64,000 nt of DNA from JAIOSF01 sp963677755 (GTDB lineage: Bacteria; Campylobacterota; Campylobacteria; Campylobacterales; Arcobacteraceae). Shown piece by piece: positions 42,040 to 50,822 of this stretch. The notes beneath the pieces are model-generated. The model saw nothing but the letters and a program-made list of their open reading frames with translations, searched no databases and had not been told where the DNA came from. Both the position numbers and the translations under genes were made by a program. The number at the start of each line of letters is the position of its first letter. Position 1 is the first letter of the stretch. The stretch lies in NCBI GenBank assembly GCA_963677755.1, contig OY782506.1, positions 1-64,000 of the forward strand, written 5' to 3'.

Positions 42040-44163
42040 ATGGGTATAAGGGAGATATTTTTTAAGAAAGAGTATGTTCTTATTGCATTCATTTTTTCGA
42101 TGTTGGCAATTATCATCGTCCCTTTACCAAAGGGGATGTTGGACTTTTTTTTAATACTCTCTTTAACATCAGCTATTTTAATTCTTTTAATCTCTCTTTT
42201 TATACAAAAACCAACTGATTTATCAACATTCCCAACACTTTTACTTATATTAGTACTTTTTAGACTTTCCCTAAATATAGCCACTACCAGATCTATACTT
42301 AGTGAAGGTCATAATGGTCCAGAGGCTGTTAGTTCTATAATATCTGCATTTGGTGAGTTTGTTGTTGGTGGAAATATGGTAATTGGGGTTATTATATTTA
42401 TTATCCTTGTACTTATTAACTTTATGGTTGTTACAAAAGGTGCAGGTAGGGTTGCTGAGGTTCAAGCAAGGTTTTCTTTAGATTCATTACCTGGGAAACA
42501 GATGGCTATTGATGCAGATTTAAATGCTGGATTTATAGATGACCAACAAGCAAAAAAACGTAGAGAAGAGCTTGCTAGTGAAGTAAGTTTTTATGGTACT
42601 ATGGATGGTTCTGCTAAGTTTGTAAAAGGTGATGCTGTTGCTGGTATTATTATTACAATTGTAAATCTTGTTGGTGGATTAATGATTGGTATATTTCAAC
42701 ACGATCTTACAGCAGCTGAAAGTTCTGAGATATATACAATTTTAACGATTGGTGATGGACTTGTAGCTCAAATACCAGCGCTAATAATCTCAACAGCAAC
42801 AGCAATTATTATTACACGTTCAAATACAGATGAAGAAAAATTTGCAAGTGGTACTATATCTCAACTTGTAAATGATAGTAAAACACTTATTATTACAGGT
42901 GTTGCATTGATGTTATTTGCATTGGTTCCTGGATTTCCAAGTGGAATATTATTTGTAATGGGTATGTTGCTTGGTGGAATTGGTTATATTGTTTATATGG
43001 TTGAAGCAGAAAAAGATAATGCTTTTACTCGATTTATTAGAGGTTCAGATACTGTAAAAGTATCTAAACTAGAGAAAGAAAAACAAGCAAAAGAAAAAGC
43101 ACAAAAAGCACAAACTCCAGCTATGACGGAAGAACAAACAATTGATAAAACAATGAAACTAGAAGTTCTAGAACTTAAACTTGGAGCGCAACTTTTAAAA
43201 CTAGTTCAAGGGGATAGTGAACTTCTTGATAAGATTAAAGGGATTAGAAATAAAATTGCAGCAGAACTAGGTTTCGTAATACCACAAATTAGAATTAGTG
43301 ATGATACCTCTTTACCTATGAATGGATACTCATTTAATCTGAAAAGAATACCAATTGCAACGGGAAATGTAGAGTTAAATAAACTTTTAGCAATGGGTGG
43401 CATTGCAGGTGCTAAAATAAAAGGGAAAAAAGTAAAAGAACCTGTTTTTGGTCTTGATGCTACTTGGATAGGTGCAGAAGATAAAGATGAAGCTTTAAAT
43501 AGAGGATTTACAATAGTAGATGCTCCAACGATAATATCAACACACCTATCTGAACTCATTAAAAGACATTCTGAAGATATTATTACAAGACAAGATTTGG
43601 TTGATATTATTGATAGATTAAAAGCAGATTATCCTATTATTGTTGAAGAGGCTATGAAAGTTACAACCTATGGTTCATTGTTGAAAGTTTGTAAAGATTT
43701 ACTCCATGAAAATATTCCACTTGTGGATATGATTACAATTCTTGAGGCAGTTTCTGATATAGCAGAACTTACAAAATCACCAGATATTTTACTTGAGCAT
43801 GTACGTTCAAAATTATTCAGACTTATTACAAATAAATACACAGCAGCAGATGGTGCAATGCATATTATTACTATTAAATCAGATTTAGAACAAGATTTTA
43901 TTGGAAAACTTCAAGAACAACATGGAGTAAGTCAACTATTACTAAGTATTGGTGAGATAAATAATTTAGTAACAAAAACAAGAGAATTAATGGGAAAAGT
44001 TGAAGAAAAAGGAATTGCACCTGTGTCTATGATTGTTGATCCTAGTTTAAGAAGACGAATATCTGAGATTTTTGAAAAGTTTGGTTTATCAATTGCTGTA
44101 TTAAGTCATGCTGAACTTGATTCAAAAGCAGATTTTACTATTGAAGGTACTTTAGAGTTTTAA
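42040..44163 (+). CDS. flhA: flagellar export gate protein FlhA
   Basis: Largest export gate subunit, 707 residues. The N-terminal half has eight expected membrane helices and the conserved FHIPEP region: LLILVLFRLSLNIATTRSIL, AEVQARFSLDSLPGKQMAIDADLNAG and DGSAKFVKGDAVAGIIIT. The C-terminal cytoplasmic domain (about 370-707) binds substrate chaperones. Last flagellar gene of the cluster, followed by yajC with its own promoter-like sequence. Confidence 0.96.
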   Translation: MGIREIFFKKEYVLIAFIFSMLAIIIVPLPKGMLDFFLILSLTSAILILLISLFIQKPTDLSTFPTLLLILVLFRLSLNIATTRSILSEGHNGPEAVSSIISAFGEFVVGGNMVIGVIIFIILVLINFMVVTKGAGRVAEVQARFSLDSLPGKQMAIDADLNAGFIDDQQAKKRREELASEVSFYGTMDGSAKFVKGDAVAGIIITIVNLVGGLMIGIFQHDLTAAESSEIYTILTIGDGLVAQIPALIISTATAIIITRSNTDEEKFASGTISQLVNDSKTLIITGVALMLFALVPGFPSGILFVMGMLLGGIGYIVYMVEAEKDNAFTRFIRGSDTVKVSKLEKEKQAKEKAQKAQTPAMTEEQTIDKTMKLEVLELKLGAQLLKLVQGDSELLDKIKGIRNKIAAELGFVIPQIRISDDTSLPMNGYSFNLKRIPIATGNVELNKLLAMGGIAGAKIKGKKVKEPVFGLDATWIGAEDKDEALNRGFTIVDAPTIISTHLSELIKRHSEDIITRQDLVDIIDRLKADYPIIVEEAMKVTTYGSLLKVCKDLLHENIPLVDMITILEAVSDIAELTKSPDILLEHVRSKLFRLITNKYTAADGAMHIITIKSDLEQDFIGKLQEQHGVSQLLLSIGEINNLVTKTRELMGKVEEKGIAPVSMIVDPSLRRRISEIFEKFGLSIAVLSHAELDSKADFTIEGTLEF

Positions 44164-44164
44164 G

Positions 44165-44206
44165 TATCCTTTAGATAAAATACTAAAATTTTAACTTTAA
44201 AGGATA
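44165..44206 (+). promoter_or_regulatory. inverted repeat over the yajC ribosome site
   Basis: TATCCTTTA (44165-44173) is the exact complement of TAAAGGATA (44198-44206), which contains the AAAGGA ribosome site of yajC. The intervening 24 bases hold TAAAAT, a possible -10. In read-through mRNA from flhA the site could be hidden; in mRNA begun at that -10 the first arm would be missing. The effect is speculative. Confidence 0.35.
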
Positions 44207-44210
44207 ATCA

Positions 44211-44477
44211 ATGAATCAAGATTTAATCGGTTCTTTACTACCACTTGTCGTATTATTTGCGATATTTTATTTTCTAATTATTAGACCACAACAAAAACAA
44301 CAAAAAGAGCATAAAGCGATGATAGAAGCCTTAGAAAAAGGTGATAAAGTTGTAACAAATGGTGGACTTATTGTAGAGATTACAAAAGTAGAAGAAAGCT
44401 TTTTAACTGTAAAAAGTATAGATGGTAGTCAATTAAGAGTTGCAAATAACTTTATTTCTAGTAAATGGGAAGACTAA
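44211..44477 (+). CDS. yajC: Sec translocase accessory subunit YajC
   Basis: 88 residues with one N-terminal membrane helix (about 8-24), then FLIIRPQQKQQKEHKAMIEALEKGDKVVTNGGLI, which is the YajC signature. It belongs to the SecDF-YajC complex that helps pull proteins across the inner membrane. Directly upstream of secD and secF. Confidence 0.95.
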   Translation: MNQDLIGSLLPLVVLFAIFYFLIIRPQQKQQKEHKAMIEALEKGDKVVTNGGLIVEITKVEESFLTVKSIDGSQLRVANNFISSKWED

Positions 44478-44503
44478 TTTAAAAAGCCAAAAGGATATAA
44501 TTC

Positions 44504-46075
44504 TTGCATTTTTTTAACTATAGACTAGTAATATTTTTACTAGTAACCGTATTTGGTATAGTCTTTTCTATACCATCTTTTCTCCAAACAGACGAAGGGA
44601 AAAAAATCTCTTTAGGTCTTGACTTACAAGGTGGACTTCATATGCTTTTAGGTGTGCAAACACAAAAAGCAGTTGAGGGAAAAATCAAATCAGTAGCAGC
44701 AACAGTAAAATATTTTTCAGATAAAGAAGCTATTTTAATAGAAGATTTACGAATTGAACCTGACTATTTAAGTTTTATACTTTTAGATAGTGATGAAGTG
44801 TCAAAACTAGATGAGATGTTAGCAGAGATACAAGGACTTGATATAAATAAAAGTGAAGATTTAGTTTATACAATTAGTTTAACTCCTGTAGAGGTAGAAA
44901 TAGTAAAAGATATGGCAGTTGGACAAGCTGTTGAAACAATAAGAAATAGACTCGACCAATTTGGATTAGCAGAACCTTCTGTTGCTAGACAAGGAAAGTC
45001 TGATATTGTTGTTGAACTTCCTGGTATTAAAACACCTCAAGAGGAACAACATGCAAGAGAGCTTATTGCAAAACCAGCAAATTTAGAGTTGATGGAAGTT
45101 GATGAATTAAAATCAGATCAAGTATATGACTTAACAGAAGATCAAGCACAAGAACTAGGTGATATTATTCTTGAAGATACAGGAAACTCACAAGTAAAAT
45201 ATCTTGTAAAACAAATACCTATTTTAACAGGTAGTGAAGTTGTTGATGCAAAAGTTGCTTTTGATCAACAAACAAATCAACCAATTATTAACTTTACACT
45301 TAGTAGCTTTGGCGCAAAAGTATTTGGAGATTTTACAGCTAAAAGTATTGGTAAAAGACTTGCAGTTGTTCTTGATGGAAAAGTATTCTCAGCACCTTCA
45401 ATAAGAGAAAGAATAGGTGGTGGAAGTGGACAAATAAGTGGAAATTTTACAGTAAATGAAGCAGGAAATGTTGCTATTGCTTTACGAAGTGGAGCTTTAC
45501 CTGCACCTGTTATTATGCTTGAAAAAAGAAGTGTGGGACCTAGTTTGGGTGCAGATAGTATTCAAGCTTCAATGTTAGCGTTGATAAGTGGATTTATCTT
45601 AGTTATAATTTTCATGATTGTGTATTATGGCATGGCAGGGATTATTGCGAATATAGCTCTTATAACAAATATATTTATAATTGTTGCTATTATGGCCATG
45701 TTTGGAGCAACTTTAACATTACCTGGAATGGCAGGTATTGTATTAACTGTTGGTATGGCAGTTGATGCGAATGTTATTATAAGTGAAAGAATTAGAGAAC
45801 TTTTAAAAGAGGGTAAATCGGTTCATAAAGCGATAGAAGATGGATACAAAAATGCAATGAGTGCTATTTTAGATGCAAATATCACAACTCTTTTAGTTGC
45901 AGTTATTTTATACGCTTATGGTACAGGACCTGTAAAAGGTTTTGCAATTACTATTAGTATTGGTATATTAGCATCAATGATTACAGCTATTTTAGGAACA
46001 CATGGTATCTATGAAGCACTTATGCCAAAAATTGCAAGAGACAAAAACTTAAGAAAATGGTTTGGGGTGAAATAA
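44504..46075 (+). CDS. secD: protein translocase subunit SecD
   Basis: Membrane subunit that uses the proton gradient to aid Sec export, 523 residues. SLGLDLQGGLHMLLGV near the N-terminus, the large periplasmic P1 region with RNRLDQFGLAEPSVARQG, and the C-terminal six-helix unit with GMAVDANVIISERIREL are all present. The start is TTG at 44504 with AAAAGGAT 7 bases before. The stop overlaps the secF ATG by one base. Confidence 0.95.
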   Translation: MHFFNYRLVIFLLVTVFGIVFSIPSFLQTDEGKKISLGLDLQGGLHMLLGVQTQKAVEGKIKSVAATVKYFSDKEAILIEDLRIEPDYLSFILLDSDEVSKLDEMLAEIQGLDINKSEDLVYTISLTPVEVEIVKDMAVGQAVETIRNRLDQFGLAEPSVARQGKSDIVVELPGIKTPQEEQHARELIAKPANLELMEVDELKSDQVYDLTEDQAQELGDIILEDTGNSQVKYLVKQIPILTGSEVVDAKVAFDQQTNQPIINFTLSSFGAKVFGDFTAKSIGKRLAVVLDGKVFSAPSIRERIGGGSGQISGNFTVNEAGNVAIALRSGALPAPVIMLEKRSVGPSLGADSIQASMLALISGFILVIIFMIVYYGMAGIIANIALITNIFIIVAIMAMFGATLTLPGMAGIVLTVGMAVDANVIISERIRELLKEGKSVHKAIEDGYKNAMSAILDANITTLLVAVILYAYGTGPVKGFAITISIGILASMITAILGTHGIYEALMPKIARDKNLRKWFGVK

Positions 46076-47046
46076 TGGAAATTTTTAAATCAGATAAAAC
46101 TTACAATTTTATGGGAAGAAGATTGCCATTCTTGGGATTTTCAGCTATTTTAGTTATTGCCTCTTTTGTATTACTTTTTACAAAAGGGTTAAATCTAGGG
46201 ATTGACTTCTCTGGTGGTACACTTATCCAAGTACAATATACAAAAGCAGCACCAATAAACGATATAAGAGAACTTTTATCAAAAAATAGTGCATTTGAAA
46301 AAGCAGTTGTTACAAAATTTGGTAGTGATGAAGAGATTATTATTAAAATTCCAACTTCTAGTACAAGCCTTGGAAAAGATATAGGTGATGAGGTTAGAGA
46401 CACCCTAAAACCAACAGGAACTTACGATATAAGAAGAGTTGATATGGTTGGTCCAAAAGTTGGTGATGCTTTACAAGAAAAAGGGATTATGGCATTGAGC
46501 CTAGCACTTGTAATGATTTTAATTTATGTTTCTTTTCGATTTGAATGGAGATTTGCTATTGCTTCTATTTTGGCACTTGTTCACGATATATCTATTGCCT
46601 TGGGTGCTATTGTATTATTTAGTATAGATGTGAACCTTGATATTTTAGCAGCGATACTTACTATTTTAGGATATTCTTTAAATGATACAATTATTGTATT
46701 TGATAGAATTAGAGAAAGTGTAAATACTTCAAAAGAGAATCATTTAGATGCAGTTGTCAATGAATCAGTTTCAAAAACATTAAGTAGAACTACACTTACT
46801 TCATTAACTACATTTTTTGTTGTATTAACATTATATCTATTTGGTGGAGAGATTATAAATGGCTTTAGTTTCACTTTACTTGTAGGTATTATCGTAGGAA
46901 CTTACAGTTCTATATTTATAGCTGCTTCATTTTTGGTTCAACTAAATTTTTCGATAGAAAATTATAGAAATGCAGAAGCCCTAAAAGAGAAAAGACAAAA
47001 AGAAAAAGATAGAATTAGAGCACAATTTGAACAAGGTATGGTATAG
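46075..47046 (+). CDS. secF: protein translocase subunit SecF
   Basis: Partner of SecD, 323 residues from the ATG at 46075, which overlaps the secD stop (TAATG). A longer open frame starts inside secD and is not needed. Diagnostic stretches are GLNLGIDFSGGTLIQV, VGDALQEKGIMALSLALVMILIYVSFRFEWRFA and YSLNDTIIVFDRIRE. A charged C-terminal tail is present. Confidence 0.95.
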   Translation: MEIFKSDKTYNFMGRRLPFLGFSAILVIASFVLLFTKGLNLGIDFSGGTLIQVQYTKAAPINDIRELLSKNSAFEKAVVTKFGSDEEIIIKIPTSSTSLGKDIGDEVRDTLKPTGTYDIRRVDMVGPKVGDALQEKGIMALSLALVMILIYVSFRFEWRFAIASILALVHDISIALGAIVLFSIDVNLDILAAILTILGYSLNDTIIVFDRIRESVNTSKENHLDAVVNESVSKTLSRTTLTSLTTFFVVLTLYLFGGEIINGFSFTLLVGIIVGTYSSIFIAASFLVQLNFSIENYRNAEALKEKRQKEKDRIRAQFEQGMV

Positions 47047-47052
47047 ATAATT

Positions 47053-48390
47053 ATGGGTAAATTATTTGGTACAGATGGAGTACGAGGTCAAGCGGGAACT
47101 TTTTTAGATGCAATGACTGCGTTAAAATTAGCACAAGCTGTTGGGATATACTTTAAAAAACACTCTCGTACAAAAAAAATTCTTCTAGGAAAAGATACTA
47201 GAAAAAGTGGATATATGATAGAAAATGCACTTGTAAGTGGACTTACTTCAGTTGGATATGATGTTATTCAAATAGGACCTATGCCAACTCCTGCAATTGC
47301 TTACTTAACTGAAACAATGCGTTGTGATGCTGGGATTATGTTAAGTGCTTCACATAATTCTTTTGAAGATAATGGTGTGAAATTTTTTGACTGTCATGGA
47401 GATAAACTATCGCTTAAAATAGAACAAGAGATTGAAGATATATTTTTTAATGATAAATTACTAAAAGATTCTCAGTGTACTCACAAAGATATTGGTCGTG
47501 CAAAAAGAATCAATGATGTGATTGGACGATATATCGTTTCTATAAAAAGCTCATTCCCTACTGATTTAAGTCTTAGTGGAATGAGAATTGTTCTAGACTG
47601 TGCAAATGGTGCTGGATATAAAGTTGGTCCAACAATATTAGAAGAGCTTGATGCTGATGTTTTTACTGTAAATGATACACCAGATGGATACAATATAAAT
47701 GAATCTTGCGGTGCTTTACACCCAAAAGAGTTGGGAAAACTTGTGGTTCAATATAGAGCAGATATAGGAATTGCCCTTGATGGTGATGCAGATAGACTTG
47801 TAATAGTTGATGAAAAAGGTGAAGTTGTTGATGGAGATAAACTTATTGGGGCACTTGCTGTTTATCTTAAAAATACAAAAAAACTTAAGAATGGTTGTGT
47901 CGCCACTGTGATGAGCAATAAAGCTTTGGAAGACTATTTATCTGAAAATGATATTGAACTTCACCGTTCAAATGTTGGTGATAAGTATGTTTTAGAGATT
48001 ATGAAACAAAAAGATATAAACTTTGGTGGTGAACAAAGTGGACACATTATATTCTCAGATGTTGCAAAAACAGGGGATGGGTTAGCTTCAGCACTTCAAG
48101 TGCTAGCACTACTTCTTAGTACAAAACAAAAAGCAAGTGTTGCTTTAAATCCATTTGAGCTTTATCCTCAAGTTTTAAAAAACCTTATTGTTGAAGAGAA
48201 AGTTCCACTTGAAAAGATTACTGGGCTTGAAGAGTTACTTCAATCGTTTAGAGAAAAAGGTTTAAGAGATTTAATCAGATACTCTGGAACAGAAAATAAG
48301 ATACGACTTTTACTTGAAGGAAAAGAGAGTAAAGTGGTAAATAGTTGTATGGAAGAGTTACAAACATTTATTAAAAGTAAGCTATGTTAA
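47053..48390 (+). CDS. glmM: phosphoglucosamine mutase
   Basis: Converts glucosamine-6-phosphate to glucosamine-1-phosphate for peptidoglycan and LPS precursors. 445 residues. The active-site serine is in MLSASHNSFEDNG, the metal loop is DGDADR, the sugar loop is GGEQSGH, and the phosphate loop is RYSGTENKIR. Follows secF by six bases and overlaps lspA by seven. Confidence 0.96.
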   Translation: MGKLFGTDGVRGQAGTFLDAMTALKLAQAVGIYFKKHSRTKKILLGKDTRKSGYMIENALVSGLTSVGYDVIQIGPMPTPAIAYLTETMRCDAGIMLSASHNSFEDNGVKFFDCHGDKLSLKIEQEIEDIFFNDKLLKDSQCTHKDIGRAKRINDVIGRYIVSIKSSFPTDLSLSGMRIVLDCANGAGYKVGPTILEELDADVFTVNDTPDGYNINESCGALHPKELGKLVVQYRADIGIALDGDADRLVIVDEKGEVVDGDKLIGALAVYLKNTKKLKNGCVATVMSNKALEDYLSENDIELHRSNVGDKYVLEIMKQKDINFGGEQSGHIIFSDVAKTGDGLASALQVLALLLSTKQKASVALNPFELYPQVLKNLIVEEKVPLEKITGLEELLQSFREKGLRDLIRYSGTENKIRLLLEGKESKVVNSCMEELQTFIKSKLC

Positions 48391-48845
48391 AAAAACTTTC
48401 TATATCAATAATACTTTTCATAGTATTATTTTCTATAGATCAGTATATAAAACATCTCTTTGTAGATGGTTTTGAACTCAAAGGGGAGTGTATCTCTTTG
48501 GTTCTTGCTTACAATTATGGGGTAGCATTTTCTATGTTTGCCTTTTTAGAAGAAAATCTCAAATATATTCAAATAGCTATAATGGTAGCAGGCGTTATAT
48601 ATTTAGCATTTCATAAAGAGTTATTTCAACAATATTATATCCCAGCTTCACTTTTACTAGCAGGTGGAGTGAGTAATATTTATGATAGATTTATCCACGG
48701 AGGAGTTGTTGATTATGTTTATTGGCACTGTGGATTTGACTTTGCAATATTTAATCTAGCTGATGTACTTATAGATATAGCTGTTGTACTCATACTTCTT
48801 ATAAGTTACCTAAATTCAAAAAAAGAATCAAAACAACACACCTAA
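48384..48845 (+). CDS. lspA: lipoprotein signal peptidase
   Basis: Inner-membrane aspartic protease that cleaves prolipoprotein signal peptides. 153 residues with four membrane helices. The two catalytic Asp regions are GGVSNIYDRFIHGGVVDY and FAIFNLADVLIDIAVV. The N-terminal DQYIKHLF is also typical. It overlaps the glmM stop, an arrangement (glmM-lspA) found in Campylobacter. Confidence 0.95.
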   Translation: MLKKLSISIILFIVLFSIDQYIKHLFVDGFELKGECISLVLAYNYGVAFSMFAFLEENLKYIQIAIMVAGVIYLAFHKELFQQYYIPASLLLAGGVSNIYDRFIHGGVVDYVYWHCGFDFAIFNLADVLIDIAVVLILLISYLNSKKESKQHT

Positions 48846-48919
48846 TTTCTCTTCTTTTTAGTTCACAATTACTACACAATTTATTTATAGAATCTCTAAT
48901 ATAAAAATTAGGAGTTACT

Positions 48920-49477
48920 ATGAAACCAAATAATTTAGGTCAATTAATTTTAGGAACAATACTACTAGTTAGTACATTAAGTGGATATGATAGATATAAT
49001 TCTTATGGAGAAAAAGAGGGCTTTAAAAAATATAAAGTTATCTCTTCAACCCCAATAACACAAACTGTAACACAAAGAGTTAAAACAAGTGAAGAGATAA
49101 GAGATAGAGTTGTTAAAACTGCTGTACCATGTGGTAGAAGTGTAAATAGAAATTCAGTAGGTTTAGATACTATTATTGGAGCTGGTATTGGTTTAGCTAT
49201 TGGACATAGAGTTGGAAAAGGTCATGGTAGAGATGTAGCAAAAGTTCTTGGAGGACTTGGAGGTGGATATATAGCAAATCAAATGAGAGGAAATAGTTAT
49301 GAAACTTGTTATGAAAATAGAGTTGTTCAAGATATAATTCCTAGATATGAAACTATTACAAAAGAGGTAATAACAGGCTATAATAATTCCATAATAGTTG
49401 ATGGAAAAAAGTTATATAAAGGGTCTAGCGAACCTTTAAATTTTGTAAGAGTAAAAAAAACATACAGTGTTTATTAA
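48920..49477 (+). CDS. secreted glycine-zipper protein
   Basis: 185 residues with a signal peptide (about 1-23) and an AGGAG ribosome site. The middle contains a glycine-zipper segment (about 86-122: TIIGAGIGLAIGHRVGKG ... VLGGLGGGYIANQ), as in 17-kDa surface-antigen-like outer-membrane proteins. Flanking segments are basic and Thr/Val-rich, with two cysteines. No lipobox Cys is seen at the signal cleavage site. Function unknown; probably in the envelope. Its stop codon lies inside the shared terminator hairpin. Confidence 0.75.
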   Translation: MKPNNLGQLILGTILLVSTLSGYDRYNSYGEKEGFKKYKVISSTPITQTVTQRVKTSEEIRDRVVKTAVPCGRSVNRNSVGLDTIIGAGIGLAIGHRVGKGHGRDVAKVLGGLGGGYIANQMRGNSYETCYENRVVQDIIPRYETITKEVITGYNNSIIVDGKKLYKGSSEPLNFVRVKKTYSVY

Positions 49478-49484
49478 CACTGTA
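49463..49484 (-). terminator. terminator of bcp, overlapping the stop of the neighbour gene
   Basis: TACAGTGTT (49463-49471) pairs perfectly with AACACTGTA (49476-49484) across a TATT loop. On the minus strand the stem is followed after two bases by eight T, a strong intrinsic terminator for bcp. The same hairpin covers the TAA of the plus-strand gene (49475-49477), where the T run is absent. Confidence 0.8.
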
Positions 49485-49493
49485 TTGATAAAA

Positions 49494-49997
49494 TTATTTT
49501 TGTAACTCTTCAAGAGTTTGTTTTACAACATCTGCATGTTTTATCTCAATTGGCTCTCCATTGAGTTTTTTCTTTTGTCGTACCTTTACATTTTCCCAAA
49601 CGGCTGCAATATCACCTTCAGGATTGATGATAAAAGTTGAACGAACTACACCCATATATTTTCTACCATAGTTCATTTTTTCTTGCCATACACCATACGC
49701 TTCACAGAGTGTTTTCTCCTCATCTGCAAGAAGTGTGATAGTAAGCTCTTTTTTCTCTATAAAATTTCTATGCTTTTTAGGGCTATCTGGGCTAACTCCA
49801 AGTATCACTGCATCTAAGTCATCAAATTGAGCTTCCGCTTCTGTAAAATCACACGCTTCATTTGTACACCCTGGAGTGTTGTCTTTTGGGTAGAAGTAAA
49901 GTACTATCCATTTCCCTTTTAAATCGCGTAGACATATCTCAACTTCATCTTGGTTTTGATTACAAAATTCTGGTGCTTTTGTTCCTATTTCTAACAT
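49494..49997 (-). CDS. bcp: thiol peroxidase, Bcp family peroxiredoxin
   Basis: Reduces hydrogen peroxide and organic peroxides with electrons from thioredoxin. 167 residues, thioredoxin fold. The active site reads YPKDNTPGCTNEACDF: the peroxidatic Cys of PGCT and a resolving Cys five residues later, as in E. coli Bcp. The later catalytic Arg lies in VVRSTFII. Good AAGGAAT ribosome site before the ATG. Downstream of cmoA on the same strand. Confidence 0.95.
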   Translation of the reverse strand: MLEIGTKAPEFCNQNQDEVEICLRDLKGKWIVLYFYPKDNTPGCTNEACDFTEAEAQFDDLDAVILGVSPDSPKKHRNFIEKKELTITLLADEEKTLCEAYGVWQEKMNYGRKYMGVVRSTFIINPEGDIAAVWENVKVRQKKKLNGEPIEIKHADVVKQTLEELQK

Positions 49998-50023
49998 ACA
50001 TATTCCTTTTTTTTATTTAAATT

Positions 50024-50731
50024 TTATTTTATTGCTATAAAAGTTGCAAAATTTACCCACTTGAATATACACTCAATATGTTTAAACCCAGCATTTTTTA
50101 TCATCTTTTGATTTTCATCATAACTATATGGTATAAGTACATTTTCTAACGCTTCTCTTTTTTGGGCTATCTCAAACTCACTATACCCTTGCTCTTTTTT
50201 GAAACGGTAATACTCATCTATAAATTGTTTATTTAAAACCTTATCTTCGCAAATAACTTTCTCACTAAAAATAAACACTTGACCATCATTTAATGAATCA
50301 TAAATCTTAGAGATAAGTTTTTCCCTTTGAAGTGGTCTTATAAACTGCAAAGTATAGTTTGAGATAACTACATCAGCATTTTGAAGCTCAATATTAAATA
50401 TGTCATCTTGAATAAAACTAATATCATGACCATATCCTTTTGCTTTGTGTGAAGCTCTGTCTAACATTGCACTTGAGGTGTCTATACCTATTAAGTTCAA
50501 TTGATGATTAGTATGATTTGCTATATTTATAAGTGTTGTTGCAGTGGAACAACCTAGGTCATATACTGTACTATCTTTTTTTGTATATTTGAGTGCAAAA
50601 GAGGTAGTAAGATTTAACATCTCTTTATAAAATGGAACTGAACGACTAAGCATATCATCAAAGACAGATGCTACATCTTCATCAAACTCAAATTGTTTTG
50701 TGATCGGTTTTTCAAATATTTTATCTTTCAT
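50024..50731 (-). CDS. cmoA: carboxy-S-adenosyl-L-methionine synthase CmoA
   Basis: Makes carboxy-SAM from SAM and prephenate for the cmo5U modification of wobble uridine in tRNA. 235 residues. CmoA marks are FDEDVASVFDDMLSRSVPFY at the N-terminus, the SAM loop YDLGCSTATTL, and IGIDTSSAML. CmoB, its usual partner, is not in the window. Divergent from ilvA. Confidence 0.9.
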   Translation of the reverse strand: MKDKIFEKPITKQFEFDEDVASVFDDMLSRSVPFYKEMLNLTTSFALKYTKKDSTVYDLGCSTATTLINIANHTNHQLNLIGIDTSSAMLDRASHKAKGYGHDISFIQDDIFNIELQNADVVISNYTLQFIRPLQREKLISKIYDSLNDGQVFIFSEKVICEDKVLNKQFIDEYYRFKKEQGYSEFEIAQKREALENVLIPYSYDENQKMIKNAGFKHIECIFKWVNFATFIAIK

Positions 50732-50809
50732 TGGCAGTATTGTATAATAAAAATGGTATTAAAGCATTTAAGAAAAGGATTAACGATAAAAATTTTAAAT
50801 AATTTTGGA

Positions 50810-50815
50810 TATAAT
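50810..50815 (+). promoter_or_regulatory. -10 box of a probably leaderless ilvA-mutS7 mRNA
   Basis: Perfect TATAAT at 50810-50815. A start 7 bases downstream would fall at about 50822, next to the ilvA ATG at 50823. No ribosome site lies between box and ATG. This indicates a leaderless transcript. Confidence 0.6.
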
Positions 50816-50822
50816 CGCTTTT

